Part shown: positions 22,372 to 33,376 of the stretch, one piece after another
Layout: the number at the start of each line of letters is the position of its first letter
Numbering within the stretch: the stretch's first letter is position 1
Made by a program: the position numbers and the translations under genes
DNA from: Valencia hispanica
Taxonomy: Eukaryota; Chordata; Actinopteri; Cyprinodontiformes; Valenciidae
Reading direction: 5' to 3'
Length of the DNA stretch: 64,000 bases
Assembly (NCBI GenBank): GCA_963556495.2
Contig: OY747712.1
Coordinates: 52,331,069 to 52,395,068 of the forward strand
The notes under the pieces: model-generated
The model's input: the letters and a program-made list of their open reading frames with translations, nothing else
Told to the model about the DNA's origin: nothing
Database searches by the model: none

Positions 22372-22729
22372 TGTTGGAAAGGTGTTTTCACTCTAATTTA
22401 AAGCCTATCTTAAAGGAACAGACGCACATTTAATTTATGACCCTGGGCTCTCTGAGCTCTCATTTCACCTTCCCGCGTGCTCGTTCATTTCTGTAAAAAG
22501 GAGCAAATAGAACAACAAACAACAATTATATATTTTAACAGTGAGACATCGTCTCACTGTTAAAAACTCCTCCCACATAGATCTTCGTTCACAGAATGGT
22601 CACAGCTTCTTCACATAAGGCACACATGATGTACCACATTCTTCTTGATTGTTCACTGTTTCTAAGTGTTTCCACATGCACTACAGAATTAAACCCTCAT
22701 ACAACATTAACAGAAAGTTTATCTCTTCA
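22372..22729 (-). repeat. 5' LTR of the retrovirus-like element
   Basis: 358 bp. It starts tgttggaaagg and ends tctcttca on the plus strand and matches 10594-11018 closely, with an internal deletion of about 67 bp near 22545-22565. Confidence 0.88.
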
Positions 22730-22733
22730 GCTC

Positions 22734-23105
22734 CCAGAGGAGGCAAGGCAGAGATTCCCACTTTCACCCAAGCACTATCTGGAGAGTATCAAGGCAGCCA
22801 CAGCCGACCACCGCTCAGAGGCAGAGGGCTCCCACAGAGGAAACACTGGAAGGGAGATTAAAATAAGTCTGATATAGTCTGATGATAAGTATAATAACAG
22901 AATAAGTATGTTAAGATTAAGTCATAAAACACTGATAAAAATTTATTAAAACATGCAGAGCAATTAAACAGACTATAATAAATAATTAAAAGCTAGGCTA
23001 AAAAGGTGAGTCTAGAGCCTGCTCTTAAAAACATGAACGTTCTCTGCAACCCTAAGGTCCTCTGGCAGCCTGTTCCAGAGGCAAAATACAGTTTCTAAAG
23101 TTGGG
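22734..23105 (-). mobile_element. L2 LINE, antisense, 3' UTR and RT C-terminus (piece 3)
   Basis: Continues the L2 interrupted at 10593. It holds 3' UTR (cccagaggaggcaaggcag, gcagagggctcccacagagg), then minus-strand coding FCLWNRLPEDLRVAENVHVFKSRL, the L2 C-terminus also seen near 35800 and 49480. It is 5'-truncated at about 23105. Confidence 0.85.
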
Positions 23106-23339
23106 AAAATGTTACGTTCACAAATCTTTGTCAGATATATAAAAATTCTACATGGATGGCCCCACCACCTCTCTTTAAATGTGCTAGTTTCAGAAGTATA
23201 CATAGAATCACAAGTGGAGTGTCCAGAGGTGAACGTATAGAACCATGAAGAAAAGGTGCTTTAAGTCAGTCAGCTTTTTCAGTTAGAGCCTCGCAGCAAT
23301 GGAACACAATTCCGCCAGCAATTAGAGACATTACATATA

Positions 23340-23846
23340 TGTTATGATCCCTAGGTGTTTGTCTTTTGTTAGTTATTTCCCTTATTTAGTTCCAGTATCA
23401 TGTTTAGTTATTCTTAGTCTTTTCCTGTGTTTTCTGCACTTTCTGGTTTCCCCCTAGTCTTGTCTTTAAGTTTCTTAAGATCTCTCTAGTTTCCCAGTTT
23501 TCTGTCTCCCAGCCATTTCACCTCCTGTCCCAGCTAATCACTTCCACCTGCTCACTCCCCCTCAGCTGCAACCGCTTCCCTTAATTAGTCCTGCTCCTTC
23601 TCTGCTTCACTCTTCACTCTCCTCCTCAGTATAAATTCAGTCCTCTCCCAGTCACTACTTGCTGGTTCGTTGTCAGTCTTCCCCGTCTGGTTCCTGCCTT
23701 CCCTATTGCCTGTCTTTCCTGCGTTCCCTGGTCTCTATGTTCCCTGGCTTCCTCGTTATTATTGTGAGTTTGGGAATTTATTATTAATTAAATTCGAGAT
23801 CTTAAACGTTCTGCATTTGGGTCCTCTTTGAAACTGCAACCTGACA
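23340..23846 (+). mobile_element. Solo-LTR-like element 1
   Basis: 507 bp from tgttatgatccc to aacctgaca with TG...CA ends, flanked by atata at 23335-23339 and 23847-23851. It contains a TATA-like cagtataaattcag near 23628 and tttgggtcctct near the end. Homologous to the reverse complement of 24530-25112 and to 51277-51931. Confidence 0.75.
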
Positions 23847-24055
23847 ATATACTAACTTCCATGGTAATTTAAAACGTTGGATCCTCAGTAACCAGACCAG
23901 TCCGCACGGAATCTTTGTGCTGCCATCTTGTTTCTTAATCTTGAGTCTGTGTCTTCTACTTTGTACAGTGTTTTTTCTTTCTCCTCTATAAACAGTAGTT
24001 TGACTATTTTATTACATTTTCTTGTTACCATGGCTATTTTATAAATGACTAAGTG

Positions 24056-24338
24056 TCAGGGATGTGTGTGAAGTATGGACCCAAACGCAGACGCTGAGGA
24101 AGTGCAGGATGTTTATTAAAGGTGGAGGTGATGATGATGAAGAGGACGACGGGAGGAATGGGGAGACTGGACATCGGGGAGGAACAAGACAGCAGGGAAG
24201 GCACACGAGACATCAATAGTAATGATCCGGCACTGAGTGAAAGGAAGTGATGGGTTTTAAAGGCAGGAGGTGAGTAGGATCAGGTGTGAATGATTGGAGA
24301 GACAGGTGAGGACAATGAGTGAATAGGGCAGCGTGACA
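24056..24338 (-). mobile_element. Solo-LTR-like element 2 (short)
   Basis: 283 bp, tgtcagggatg ... gcagcgtgaca, flanked by ctaag at 24051-24055 and 24339-24343. The ggacccaaacgcag stretch near its left end resembles the corresponding end of the other copies, so I place it on the minus strand. Confidence 0.68.
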
Positions 24339-24529
24339 CTAAGACTGTTTGTATTTTTATTGTTTTTTGTTTGTAAATATCTGGCCAACAGAACTACAAA
24401 TGAAAACTAGCCTTTGGTTAATTCTTGCATGTTACAGTTATACTGTTGTTAATATGCACTGTCCAGGTTATGAATAGATAAATCACAACTTAAAGTACTT
24501 TAGCTTATCTGACCTTCTCTGTCATGTTT

Positions 24530-25112
24530 AGGATTGAGGACCCAAATGTAGCGAAGTAAAATAAATGATTTAATTAAACAATGAACTTAAAGTCAGGAGA
24601 ACCAGAACAACCAAAGACGAGGGAACAGGAACAATAGACGACGAACCAGCAAATTGTGACTGAAAGAGAACTGCTTAAATCTACTGAGGAGGTGTGAGAG
24701 TGGCAGGGAGAAGGCTGAGGACTAATTAGGGAGAAACAGTTGCAGGTGAGAGGGAAAGAAAAGGTGGAAACAATCGGTAACTGGGGCAGGGAGGCAGAAT
24801 AGCAGGCAGACAACAAGAGAGGAATAGACAGGAGAAGAAACAGAAAACAATCCTAAATAAGACAGACTAGAAAGTAACTAAAGATAAAATACCTAAGAAG
24901 GAATCTAAGAGGAACTCAAGGGAACACTGGAGAACAGAAGGAGATAAAACTGGAGGAAGAAATAAATTAGAAAACTATCTAATGGGAAATAAACTAATTA
25001 GAACAGGATTCTAAATAAGAAGACGAACTGATAAGAGGAAACAGAACTAACTGGGACAAATAATGAAATTAAAAAACTGAAACTCGAAACACAAACACCT
25101 AACATCATGACA
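24530..25112 (-). mobile_element. Solo-LTR-like element 3
   Basis: 583 bp, tgtcatgtttagg ... cctaacatcatgaca, flanked by ttctc at 24525-24529 and 25113-25117. Inverted relative to 23340-23846. The outer 7 bp (TGTCATG/CATGACA) form a short inverted repeat. Confidence 0.75.
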
Positions 25113-25117
25113 TTCTC

Positions 25118-25977
25118 TGCTTCTTTCTGCAGAAGGATGGGATGCTTTTTTAACTTTTTCCTCCTTTTGTTAACTTAAATAGTGGGGATGGTGTGGGTCA
25201 AGGATCAGCAGCCTTTATAATACAAACAGGCTACTTTTGCCGTTGCTCCTGCTAAATAAACTTTGTTTGGAGCTGCAAAACCTACTAAACCTAAAAAGTG
25301 ATCTATCAAGTTTTGTAAAGTGATTGGTGAAGTCTCCCTTCAGTCTAAACAAAGTTTCGTTTTATTGACTGTCTATATCTATCTTGCGTTATCCCAAACA
25401 TCAGTCATTGATCAGTCCCTCTTGATGAATCCTCTCCTTGAAGAATGCTGCTGAGAGAAGAGCGTAGCTTGGGTTCAGGGGAACAAAATCAAAGAATGTG
25501 ACAAGAAGCCTTGCCCAACCAGGCCAGAGCCACAATCTGTCCCGCTTCTCGTGAAGTGCCTTGAAATGAGATTGAGTTGAGAATTGGCGCTATTCAAATA
25601 AACTGAATAGAATTCAGTTTTTAACAGTGATCATTTGATGGATAGCAAAATAAAATCCTCCTTCAGATTGATTCTTTCCTAATTATGAGAGTTATTGCCC
25701 TTTTTACACATGAATGTAGTTCACCATAGCTTGATCATGCTACAGTGTTGTTCAGCCAGAGGATGCTTCATATCTGCTCTGTTTAATGAACTGGTGCAGC
25801 AGGTCCAGATATGGTCAGAGCCTCATTTAGAGCGAATTGAGTGAGAGTGACTTTGAAGTCTTTATGATGTCAATGCAAAAGACCTGTAGTTCCTTGACCA
25901 ACTAAGACTGCTTCTTTGACACATGTACAAGGCATCGATCCTGCAGAGGGACCCCATACCCTCTGCAGGTTGAGAAT
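25118..25977. other. Sequence without supported gene
   Basis: Contains an L2-type 3' tail at about 25555-25615 (tgccttgaaatgagattgagttgagaattggcgctattcaaataaactgaat) and a perfect 11-bp hairpin (cctgcagaggg ... ccctctgcagg) at 25940-25969. Nothing else recognised. Confidence 0.5.
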
Positions 25978-26230
25978 CAGTGACGGCTGGCCAATAGAGG
26001 GCGATAGGGCGCCGCCCCCCCAGTGTTTCCCCAAGTGTTATAGATTTTTATTTTTTATTTTTTGTAACAATAATCACATATCCTTAGTTTGTGTGTTTAA
26101 ATTCGTAACAAAGTATCATATATAAAAATATATATCATTTTCGGAGAAAAAGCTCCCGCTGCGTAGCAGCTGGGGCGACAGAAGCATCGCCCCAAGCAGT
26201 GCAGCAGCCAGCCAATCACTGACAAGAAAT
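25978..26230 (+). mobile_element. Possible hAT-like fragment
   Basis: Starts cagtgacggctggccaatag, a common teleost hAT-type terminus. An imperfect inverted copy (gccagccaatcactg) is near 26210-26224. No transposase and no clear 8-bp duplication. Low confidence. From 26230 to 26612 I see nothing recognisable. Confidence 0.35.
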
Positions 26231-26618
26231 TTGCACATGGCAACAGGAATTTATCCAATCAGCGTCGTTGATTCGGACGCTTGAAGGGCGATAGAGAAAT
26301 CGCCCCAAGGCTGTGAGGGCGGGCAAGATATCTGGTGGTGACATTGGCAGTGTGATTTCTCTGCCACAAGGGGGCGCTGCTGTAAGAGTTAACAGCTCTG
26401 TGTGTAAAATGTTTGTGTAAACCTAATAAGTTATTTGTTTCCAGTTTGGTTCTAAACTTGTTTGTGCAATATTGTATTTATGTTTAGTATAAGGATGCCT
26501 CAAGTGGTTAATATTGGCATTAAAATAATCAGTATTTCACATAGTACTGGTATTCAGCCGTTTATGTTCAATTGTTTTGGGATGATTATTGAAAATGACT
26601 TGATAAGCTATATGCACA

Positions 26619-27286
26619 TGTAACGGAGTAAATAGTATTATTCCACTTGCCATGGTTATTGTCTGTATATTGAACTGCACTGTGTGGTGCGTTGGCTCCT
26701 CCTTCACGCTGGCGTGCTTACGTCATCAGTGGTGTCTGATACCCGCCAGTAGTGGGACGGAGATGTTCAAGGTAAGTCGGGTCTTTATAGCGCTCTGTAT
26801 ATGGGAATATTTCCAAATTCATGGACGCTTATTTGGTAATCATATGTGGACAAGGTATTTTAAAGCCGTTTCTGAAGGAGTTTAAGAGTGATTTAATAAC
26901 CGCAGCAAACCCGGAAGCCTTTAAAAGCAAAGTGATTAAGTGAGTTAATTTGCTCCTGCATTAAGTCTTTTCCATTCCCCTGCAGAGTGTTTTGTGACCT
27001 GACTGTGAGCTTACCGTGCCTGATTAGCATTCTCGTGTTTTGTACAGGTAATTGTGTATTTTGTTATTGTATAATTTAGAGTATTGGGACGGAGACGTTC
27101 GAGAGTGTTTTGTGACCTGACTGTGAGCTTACCGTGCCTGATCAGCATTCTCGTGTTTTGTACAGAATAAATGGCCGGTGCTGGTGAGACTGTACCGTTG
27201 TCTAAATACTCTTTAACACAACGCAGAGTATAATCAACGTGAGAAAAAGAACTGAACCTGCCAGTACCAGGGCTGCCATGGTTACA
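26619..27286 (+). repeat. 5' LTR of the gypsy element
   Basis: 668 bp. It contains two 63-bp direct repeats, gagtgttttgtgacctgact and onward to tgtacag, at 26985-27047 and 27103-27165, differing at one base. The 3' LTR has only the last part of one copy. Confidence 0.92.
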
Positions 27287-27287
27287 C

Positions 27288-27302
27288 TGGTGCCGTGACC
27301 CG
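27288..27302 (+). promoter_or_regulatory. Primer-binding site, tRNA-His-like
   Basis: tggtgccgtgacccg begins two bases after the LTR. It matches the complement of the tRNA-His 3' end except for one base in fifteen (recalled tRNA sequence). Confidence 0.7.
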
Positions 27303-27817
27303 TCCAGTTTCTTCCTTCATCGGGACGGTACCCGTCTATTCCCTGGAGCTGTTGCTGCGGGCGGAGCTAGGCTGCGCTACGAGGGACAGTGCGGCTTCAT
27401 CAGAGACTGCTTGGCGGATCGGCGCACATGGTGACATCGTGGCAGCTGCAGTCTTGGATGAGCAGCGGGGATCCCCTGCAGCTCTGGGTTGCTCTGTGGT
27501 AGTGTATCCTTCTGATGGTAGTCTGGTTAAGCAGACCATGTTATTAATGAATGTTATCTGATATGCTCAGAGTTATTAGACATATGTGAATTTTTGTTTT
27601 GGTAGTGTATTTTTTTTACTAGGGACAACCTGACTGTTGTTGTGGATATTTGAAGGGCTACTGTACTGTGTATACATGATGGAAAATTACATGGTTTTTG
27701 GGAGAGGGAGGGATTCAGCAACATCTACTCCCCTTTCAGGGTTTGGCAGGGGCAGAGCTACGTTTCTGCTCTCTCCAGGGGCATCTACTCCAGGACCGGC
27801 GGTTAGGGATCGACTAG

Positions 27818-28428
27818 ATGGACATGACAGAGGACTGTCTCAAAAGACAAAGTAAGTCGTTCGAGTACCTGCCCCGTGACCTGACGGCCATGTTCATTCG
27901 ACACTGCCCTGACCCAGAACTGTCGTTGATTTTTAAGTGTAAACCTCTGGCTCAGTGGACTGTGACGGAGGTTCATGACTGCCTTGTGGAAGCAGTACAT
28001 GGATGCCTCGAGTCGGAATGCTCACCACAGTTCCCGCAGAGCAGCAGGAAGTGATGTCATGTGTGCAGCAGGCACTACCAGCGGTGGTTTCGGCGCAACC
28101 GCCTGGGTCACGGCGCGCTGAAGACTCCGCAGACCGGCTTGACCGCATCATGATTATGCTGGAGCGGATGTTGGATCAGCAGCCACGGAGACATGAGATG
28201 TTGGGAGGAAGGGGCGCTCGTGCTCGTCAGCATCAGGTGCCGAGGAGCAGGACCGTGATTCCCTGTGTCATCTGTGGTGACAGGGAACACACAACCTACT
28301 ATCATTATAGAGTGGACCGGTTGTGTTTCGGCTGCCATTCACCTGACCATACGCGTGCGACCTGCCCAGTAGCTCTGCCAGGTAATCAGACCAGCACGAA
28401 TCCTATGGCTCAGCCGACGGGAAACTAG
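27818..28428 (+). pseudogene. gypsy gag, short, with CCHC zinc knuckle
   Basis: First frame from 27818: MDMTEDCLKRQSKSFEYL, then FIRHCPDPELSLIFKCKPLA. A frameshift near 28010 leads to the frame ending at 28428, which carries an Arg-rich stretch and CVICGDREHTTYYH, then CFGCHSPDHTRATC, a C-x2-C-x4-H-x4-C nucleocapsid knuckle (28326-28367). Gag of about 200 residues is short; the first motif is a modified Cys/His cluster. Confidence 0.75.
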
Positions 28429-28496
28429 ACGGCCTGCATTCAGAGGGGGAAAATGTTGGGCCGGAGAAAAATCCCCCGGGGTGTCCGGCGGATGAT

Positions 28497-30375
28497 GTGG
28501 ATATGGAGTCAGTCTACCGGAGCGTATGTGAGGAGAGAGACCTGGGGCACAGACCAGTTCTTCAGAACACACAAAGGTTAAAGTCACACGATCGTTTGTT
28601 TTATGAAACTATGATGTTGGGGGGTAGATTACAGGTGAGAGCCATGATAGATAGTGGTTCCATGGTCTGTGCGTTAAGCCCTGCAGTATTTCCCCAAATT
28701 TATGACTGTAATGTTCTAGAAAGAAATGTTCTAGGTCCCACTGATGTGGTTCTGGTGGGCTGTGGTGGTTCCAAGACAGTTCCAGCTGGCATGTGTGAGC
28801 TGGAGGTGGAGATTTACGGCTGCAGAATGATTGTCCCGACTCTGGAAGTCAATGGCCAGAGCGATGACATCATTTTGGGCAGTAACACGTTACACCATTT
28901 GGTTCACCAGTTAAAGTTAAAACAGAGTGAGCAGACCAGTGGCACCTCCACCCAGACAGCTGGTGGCAGCTCTAAGGGAAAGCTGTTTAGCCTGTTGGCT
29001 GGGGTGGGGAAGCACACTGAGGATCTGTCAGACAAAGTAGGTACTGTTAAGACCAAAAGAGCTGTTACGCTGGAGCCGCTGACTGAGCACCTGATGTGGG
29101 GTAGATTACAGCGGTCAGGTGATAATCTCGCTGGCTGTACTGTGATTACTGAACCAACCAGTGCTGGGTCAGTTCCCAGGTCTGTAATGGTGGGCAGAAC
29201 CGCAGCAGTACTGAGAGATGATGGGTGGCTGCCGATTAAAATAGTTAACCCATTTAATAAATGTGTGACCATTAAGAGAAATGCTAAACTAGCTGATGTT
29301 TATGTATGTTCCACAGTAGAGAGTTTGTGTGAACCAAAACTGTCCACTAGTGCTGAAATCAGACAGAATGTACAGATGTCGGTCGTGGGCTCAGGCGCGG
29401 AGGTAGACGCCCAGAGTTTGGTCTCGGACACCTCCACTCTCCCCGATCATCATCTCTCTGGGAGACTGGATGGTCATGCTGACCCGCTGCATGCATCATT
29501 ACACACACTGGGTCTATCTGATATCGACATCGACTCATGCAAGGTGTCTCGAGCTGGACAAGAGAGGCTGGTCGATCTCATCACAAAGTTCCAATCAATC
29601 TTCTCTAGGGACAAGTGGGAACGCGACTGGTTGTCTTCACTGGATTCGGGTGGTTGACGAGAAGCCGTTTCGGCTTCCATGCAGGCGTGTTCCACCTAAG
29701 CAGTACGAAAAGCTGCGTCAAGCGCTGGACGAGATGGAGGAGAAGTCAAGTAGCGAGTTCGCATCTCCGCTGGTGCTGGTCTGGAAGAAGTCAGGGGATT
29801 TGAGGATCTGCAACGACTTCCGTTGGCTCAACGCCAGGACGGTCAAAGATGCACACCCACTTCCGCACCCTTCGGATGCCTTATCAGCACTGCGCCGCAG
29901 CGTTTTTTTTTCAACCATGGATCTTAAGTCAGGATATTACAATGTTGAGGTGCACGAAGATGACCGAAAGTACATCGCGTTCACATCTCCTTTTGGGCTC
30001 TACGAGTACAACCGGATTCCACAGGGCCTGTGCAACAGTCCAGCGACATTCATGAGGATGATGTTGAGTGTGTTCAGAGATCAGAACTTCCTAAGTCTTC
30101 TGTGTTACCTAGACGATGTGTTGGTGTTTGCTCCCACGGAGTCTTTGGCTCTGGAAAGGTTGGAAATGGTCTTCAGACGGCTCAGCGCTCACAACTTAAA
30201 ACTAGCCCCGAAGAAGTGCCATTTTCTGAGGAGATCGGTGAAATTCCTGGGGCACATTGTGACTGCTGATGGCATTAGCTCAGAACCGGAGAAAGTAGCC
30301 GCCATTACGGCACTGACTGAAGCGGATTTGATGGAGGACCAGTCATGCATTCCGTCTCCTTCTTGGGCATGGTAG
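28497..30375 (+). pseudogene. gypsy pol: aspartic protease and reverse transcriptase
   Basis: Protease: LQVRAMIDSGSMVCALSPAV with the D-S-G catalytic triad (28633-28692), followed by DDIILGSNTL. RT after a frameshift near 29640: EKPFRLPCRRVPPKQYEKLR, FASPLVLVWKKSGDLRICND, STMDLKSGYYNVEV, AFTSPFGLYEYNRIPQGLCN, LLCYLDDVLVFAP with catalytic YLDD, and VKFLGHIVTADGIS. A second frameshift near 30340 returns to the protease frame. The catalytic residues are intact; the gene is broken. Confidence 0.92.
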
Positions 30376-32669
30376 TGTACTACCAGCAGTTTATAGAGGG
30401 GTGTTCTTTGCTGGCAAAGCCGCTGTTAGGGCTGATATCTGGTGTGAAGGGTCCCCGTGGAAAGGGGAGGAAGCGCTGCAAAGGACAGAAAATACTACAA
30501 ACAGGTGATTGGACCGCAGAGTGCAGACAGTCCTTTGTTCAGCTGAAGCAGGCCCTGTTGGACCAAGTTCTTCTGGCACACCCTGACTTCGAAAAGCCTT
30601 TCTTGTTCTCGGTAGATGCATCAACCAACGGTCTTGGTGCGGTGCTGTCGCAAGTTCCAGAGGGAGGGTCGACTGCTAGGCCGATAGCGTTTGCAAGCAA
30701 GTCACTCAGCCACGCACAGTCCAAATACCCGGCACACAGACTAGAGTTTTTCGCACTGAAATGGGCTGTGTGTGATAAATTCCACCTTTGGCTGAGAGGA
30801 CACCCGTTCACGGTCTGGATGGATAATAACCCCCTGACTTACATCCTGTCAAAGCCGCGTCTGGATGCCTGTGAACAGCAATGGATTGCAAAGCTGGCTC
30901 CTTTCAGCTTTGGTATCAGATACAACCCGGGGCCCCAAAACATTGTGGCCGATGCCCTGAGTCGAGAGCCATTCGTTCAGAGTACTGTGTCTCATCGGTT
31001 GATCAGCGTAGCTTATGGGGACCTCCTGGCAGAAGCGGCAGCAGAGTGTGCTTATGGTGTGCACGAAGCTTTCCACTGTTCCGCTCTTCCTGGAGACAAG
31101 GCTGTGGACGGGTGCAGGCTGGCGGCTTCAGAGGGCTCTGCTGTTATGGTGGCTGGATCTCTGGCGGCGGACGAAGTTTCTGCAGTCCTCCTAGCGTGTG
31201 AGAGGACGGCGCACAGGCTGTGTCACCAAGCCCTCCTTCTGCCTCACTTCCCGCCGGTGGTGCAGTCATCAGATTGTTCTGGACTGAAAATAATCCCTCG
31301 TGAGGAACTGTTGGAGAAGCAATGTGATGACACTGTACTGTGCAGGGTGCTCGCCTATGTGGAAAGAGGACTGAGACCCTCATGGAGAGAGCGAGCTAAA
31401 GAGCCGACGGAGGTCAATAGACTCCTCAGGGACTGGGACAAATTGACGGTCAGGGATGGTATCCTTTACCGTGTGGCAAGGAACGTGGTGACGAAGAACA
31501 AAACCTATCTTTATGTGGTTCCTTCCTCGCTGTGGTTCAGAGTGCTGAAAGGTGTCCATGATGAGGCCGGCCACTAGGGCCAACAGCGGACGCTGTATCT
31601 TGTGCGACAAAGATTGTACTGGCCGGGGCTGTACAAAGATGTGGTGGGGTATGTACGGCGCTGTAGGTGGTTAGTCGTGGCAAAGTCACCGGAACCTGAG
31701 GCTAGAGCACCTCTTGAAAACATCAGGACGACTGAACCCTTAGAGCTGGTGTGTGTGGACTTCTGGACAGCCGAAGATTCGTCCAATAAGTCACTGGACG
31801 TCTTGGTGGTAACTGATCATTTTACCAAGACGGCTCATGCGTTCTTGTGCCCTAACCAGTCACCAAAGGCAGTAGCTCACCAACTTTAGAACAACTATTT
31901 TTCCATCTATGGTTTCCCTAGGAGACTTCATTCAGATCAAGGGGCCAATTTTGAGAGTGCCTTGATTGCTGAGCTGTTGGAGGTTGCTGGGGTCCTGAAG
32001 TCACACACCTTGCCATATCATCCTATGGGCAACGGTTCCTGTGAGAACATGAATCGGACTCTGGGGAACATGATTCGAGCCTTACCGCCGAAGGCTAAGC
32101 AGAAGTGGCCCACAGCGTTGAAGTCCCTTACTTTTGCCTACAACTGTACCGTTCATGAGACAACTGGTTATCCACCATTTCTACTGATGTTTGGCCATGT
32201 TCCCAGGCTGCCTGTGGATCTAATATTTGGTTCTGTTCTGGACGTCCCGGAGGTCACGGATTATGACCAGAACATTCAGTCGTTAAGGACAGATCTGAAG
32301 GAGGCTATCGATCTGGTGCAGACCACAGTGTCAAGGCAGTTACGGCGCCATACTGAGCTGTACAATAGGAAGGTGAGAGGCGCACCTGTGGAAATGGGGG
32401 ACAGAGTGTTGCTGGCGAACAAAGGAGAGCGTGGAAAGAGGAAGCTCGCTGACCTTTGGGAGAATGTGGTCTATGTGGTGACTGGTATACATGAAGAGAG
32501 TCATACCTTCAGAATCCAAAACTCTTCCACGGGTCAGGAGAAGGTGGTCCACCGCAATCTGATCATGCCTGTAAACTCCCTCCCATTGGATAATCCAGTT
32601 TCTGGAGATGAGGGGGAGTTGTCGTCCCTGTCTGAATCAATGATCTGGATGTGGAAGGGGCATCAGTGA
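30345..32669 (+). pseudogene. gypsy pol: RNase H and integrase
   Basis: RNase H: FLFSVDASTNGLGAVLSQVP, ALKWAVCDKFHLWLRGH, FTVWMDNNPLTYIL and NIVADALSR. Integrase: remnants of the HHCC zinc site around 31555-31670 (GVHDEAGH, RLYWPGLYKDVV, with the second CxxC reading CRWL), then CVDFWT, LHSDQGANFES and NGSCENMNRTL, giving the D, D, E triad. In-frame TAG codons occur at 31575-31577 and 31887-31889. The C-terminal region includes RGAPVEMGDRVLLANKGERG. Confidence 0.92.
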
Positions 32670-32728
32670 ACGTGTCAGACGACTCGTCAGAATACAGGAC
32701 CAGAGTGTGGGTGTCCAGCTAGCCATCA

Positions 32729-33079
32729 GTGTCGACTGGAGGAACTGCTGGAAATGATTCGGCCGCAGTTGGTAATGGGGATCCACCTGTGTTGGGTGGC
32801 GACGATGCACCCCAGACTGTGCCTTCTTCTGTGTCGGATGGTTTGGAGAACGTTGAGATTCTTGGCCCGGGTTGTGGATCAGTTGGGCCTGAAGAGGACC
32901 TGTCATGTGGGTCTAGCACGGAGGATGTGGATTGTTCAAGGATGGAAATCTCTACAGCAGTGGAGACCGTAATTGTTCAGGACACAAGGAGTCGTGTGAT
33001 GTCCCGGGCTGGAAGGTTGTTCAGGCCTGTAAACCGTCTGATAGAAATGATGCATCACAGAATAGAATTAGCATCATAG
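32729..33079 (+). pseudogene. gypsy pol C-terminal tail in another frame
   Basis: Open frame rich in Asp, Glu, Ser and Gly, ending RSRVMSRAGRLFRPVNRLIE. This kind of basic R-x-G-R-x-x-x-P-x-x-L tail ends many fish gypsy Pol proteins, so I read it as the tail after a frameshift at about 32670-32730 rather than a separate gene. Confidence 0.55.
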
Positions 33080-33364
33080 TTTTTTTTCTCTTCTGAGTGT
33101 CAGACAGGAGGGTCATTTGGCATCGTGGTGCTGTATGGGATGTCATGTTTTTTTTTGGGGGGGAGTTTCATCTTGCATATTGTCTATGTGAATATGCTGA
33201 GGTACTTATGGGACATGGTGTGTAATATATGTAACCTCGCTGGTGTAATGGTGTAAAAAAAAAAGAATTCTGATTTTGGCTATTTTTTTTTGCCTGTACT
33301 TGTTATGTGAAAGGATGCTGGTCGTTTTGTTTTTTTGTTGTGTGTTAATGGGCAAGTGGAATTT

Positions 33365-33376
33365 GGTAGGGGGAAA
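33365..33376 (+). promoter_or_regulatory. Polypurine tract of the gypsy element
   Basis: ggtagggggaaa lies directly before the 3' LTR. Confidence 0.8.

Larger units (their letters stand above)
10594..22729 (-). mobile_element. Retrovirus-like LTR element, degraded, minus strand
   Basis: Two direct repeats (10594-11018 and 22372-22729) with TG...CA ends are flanked by gctc at 10590-10593 and 22730-22733. In minus orientation the right copy is the 5' LTR, followed at once by a tRNA-Trp primer-binding site. A purine-rich tract precedes the left (3') LTR. Between them are decayed protease and integrase fragments in retroviral order. RT and RNase H are missing. An RTE LINE (12814-17679) and a short RTE 3' piece (about 19733-20022) lie inside. 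It inserted into an L2 3' UTR. Confidence 0.82.
23106..24524 (+). pseudogene. C-terminal fragment and 3' UTR of a different LINE, split by solo LTRs
   Basis: Plus-strand frame reads APPPLFKCASFRSIHRITSG, then SFRASQQ-type SVRASQQWNTIPPAIRDI up to 23339. After a solo LTR it continues at 23847, and after a second LTR at 24344. The 3' UTR has gaactacaaatgaaaactagcctttgg and ends in taaatcacaa-like sequence near 24490. Clade not certain (Rex1/L1-Tx1-like C-terminus). Confidence 0.6.

Noticed and set aside
27295..27561. Possible small gene before the gypsy gag
   Set aside because: It lies in the leader just after the primer-binding site and has no recognisable domain; more likely untranslated leader.
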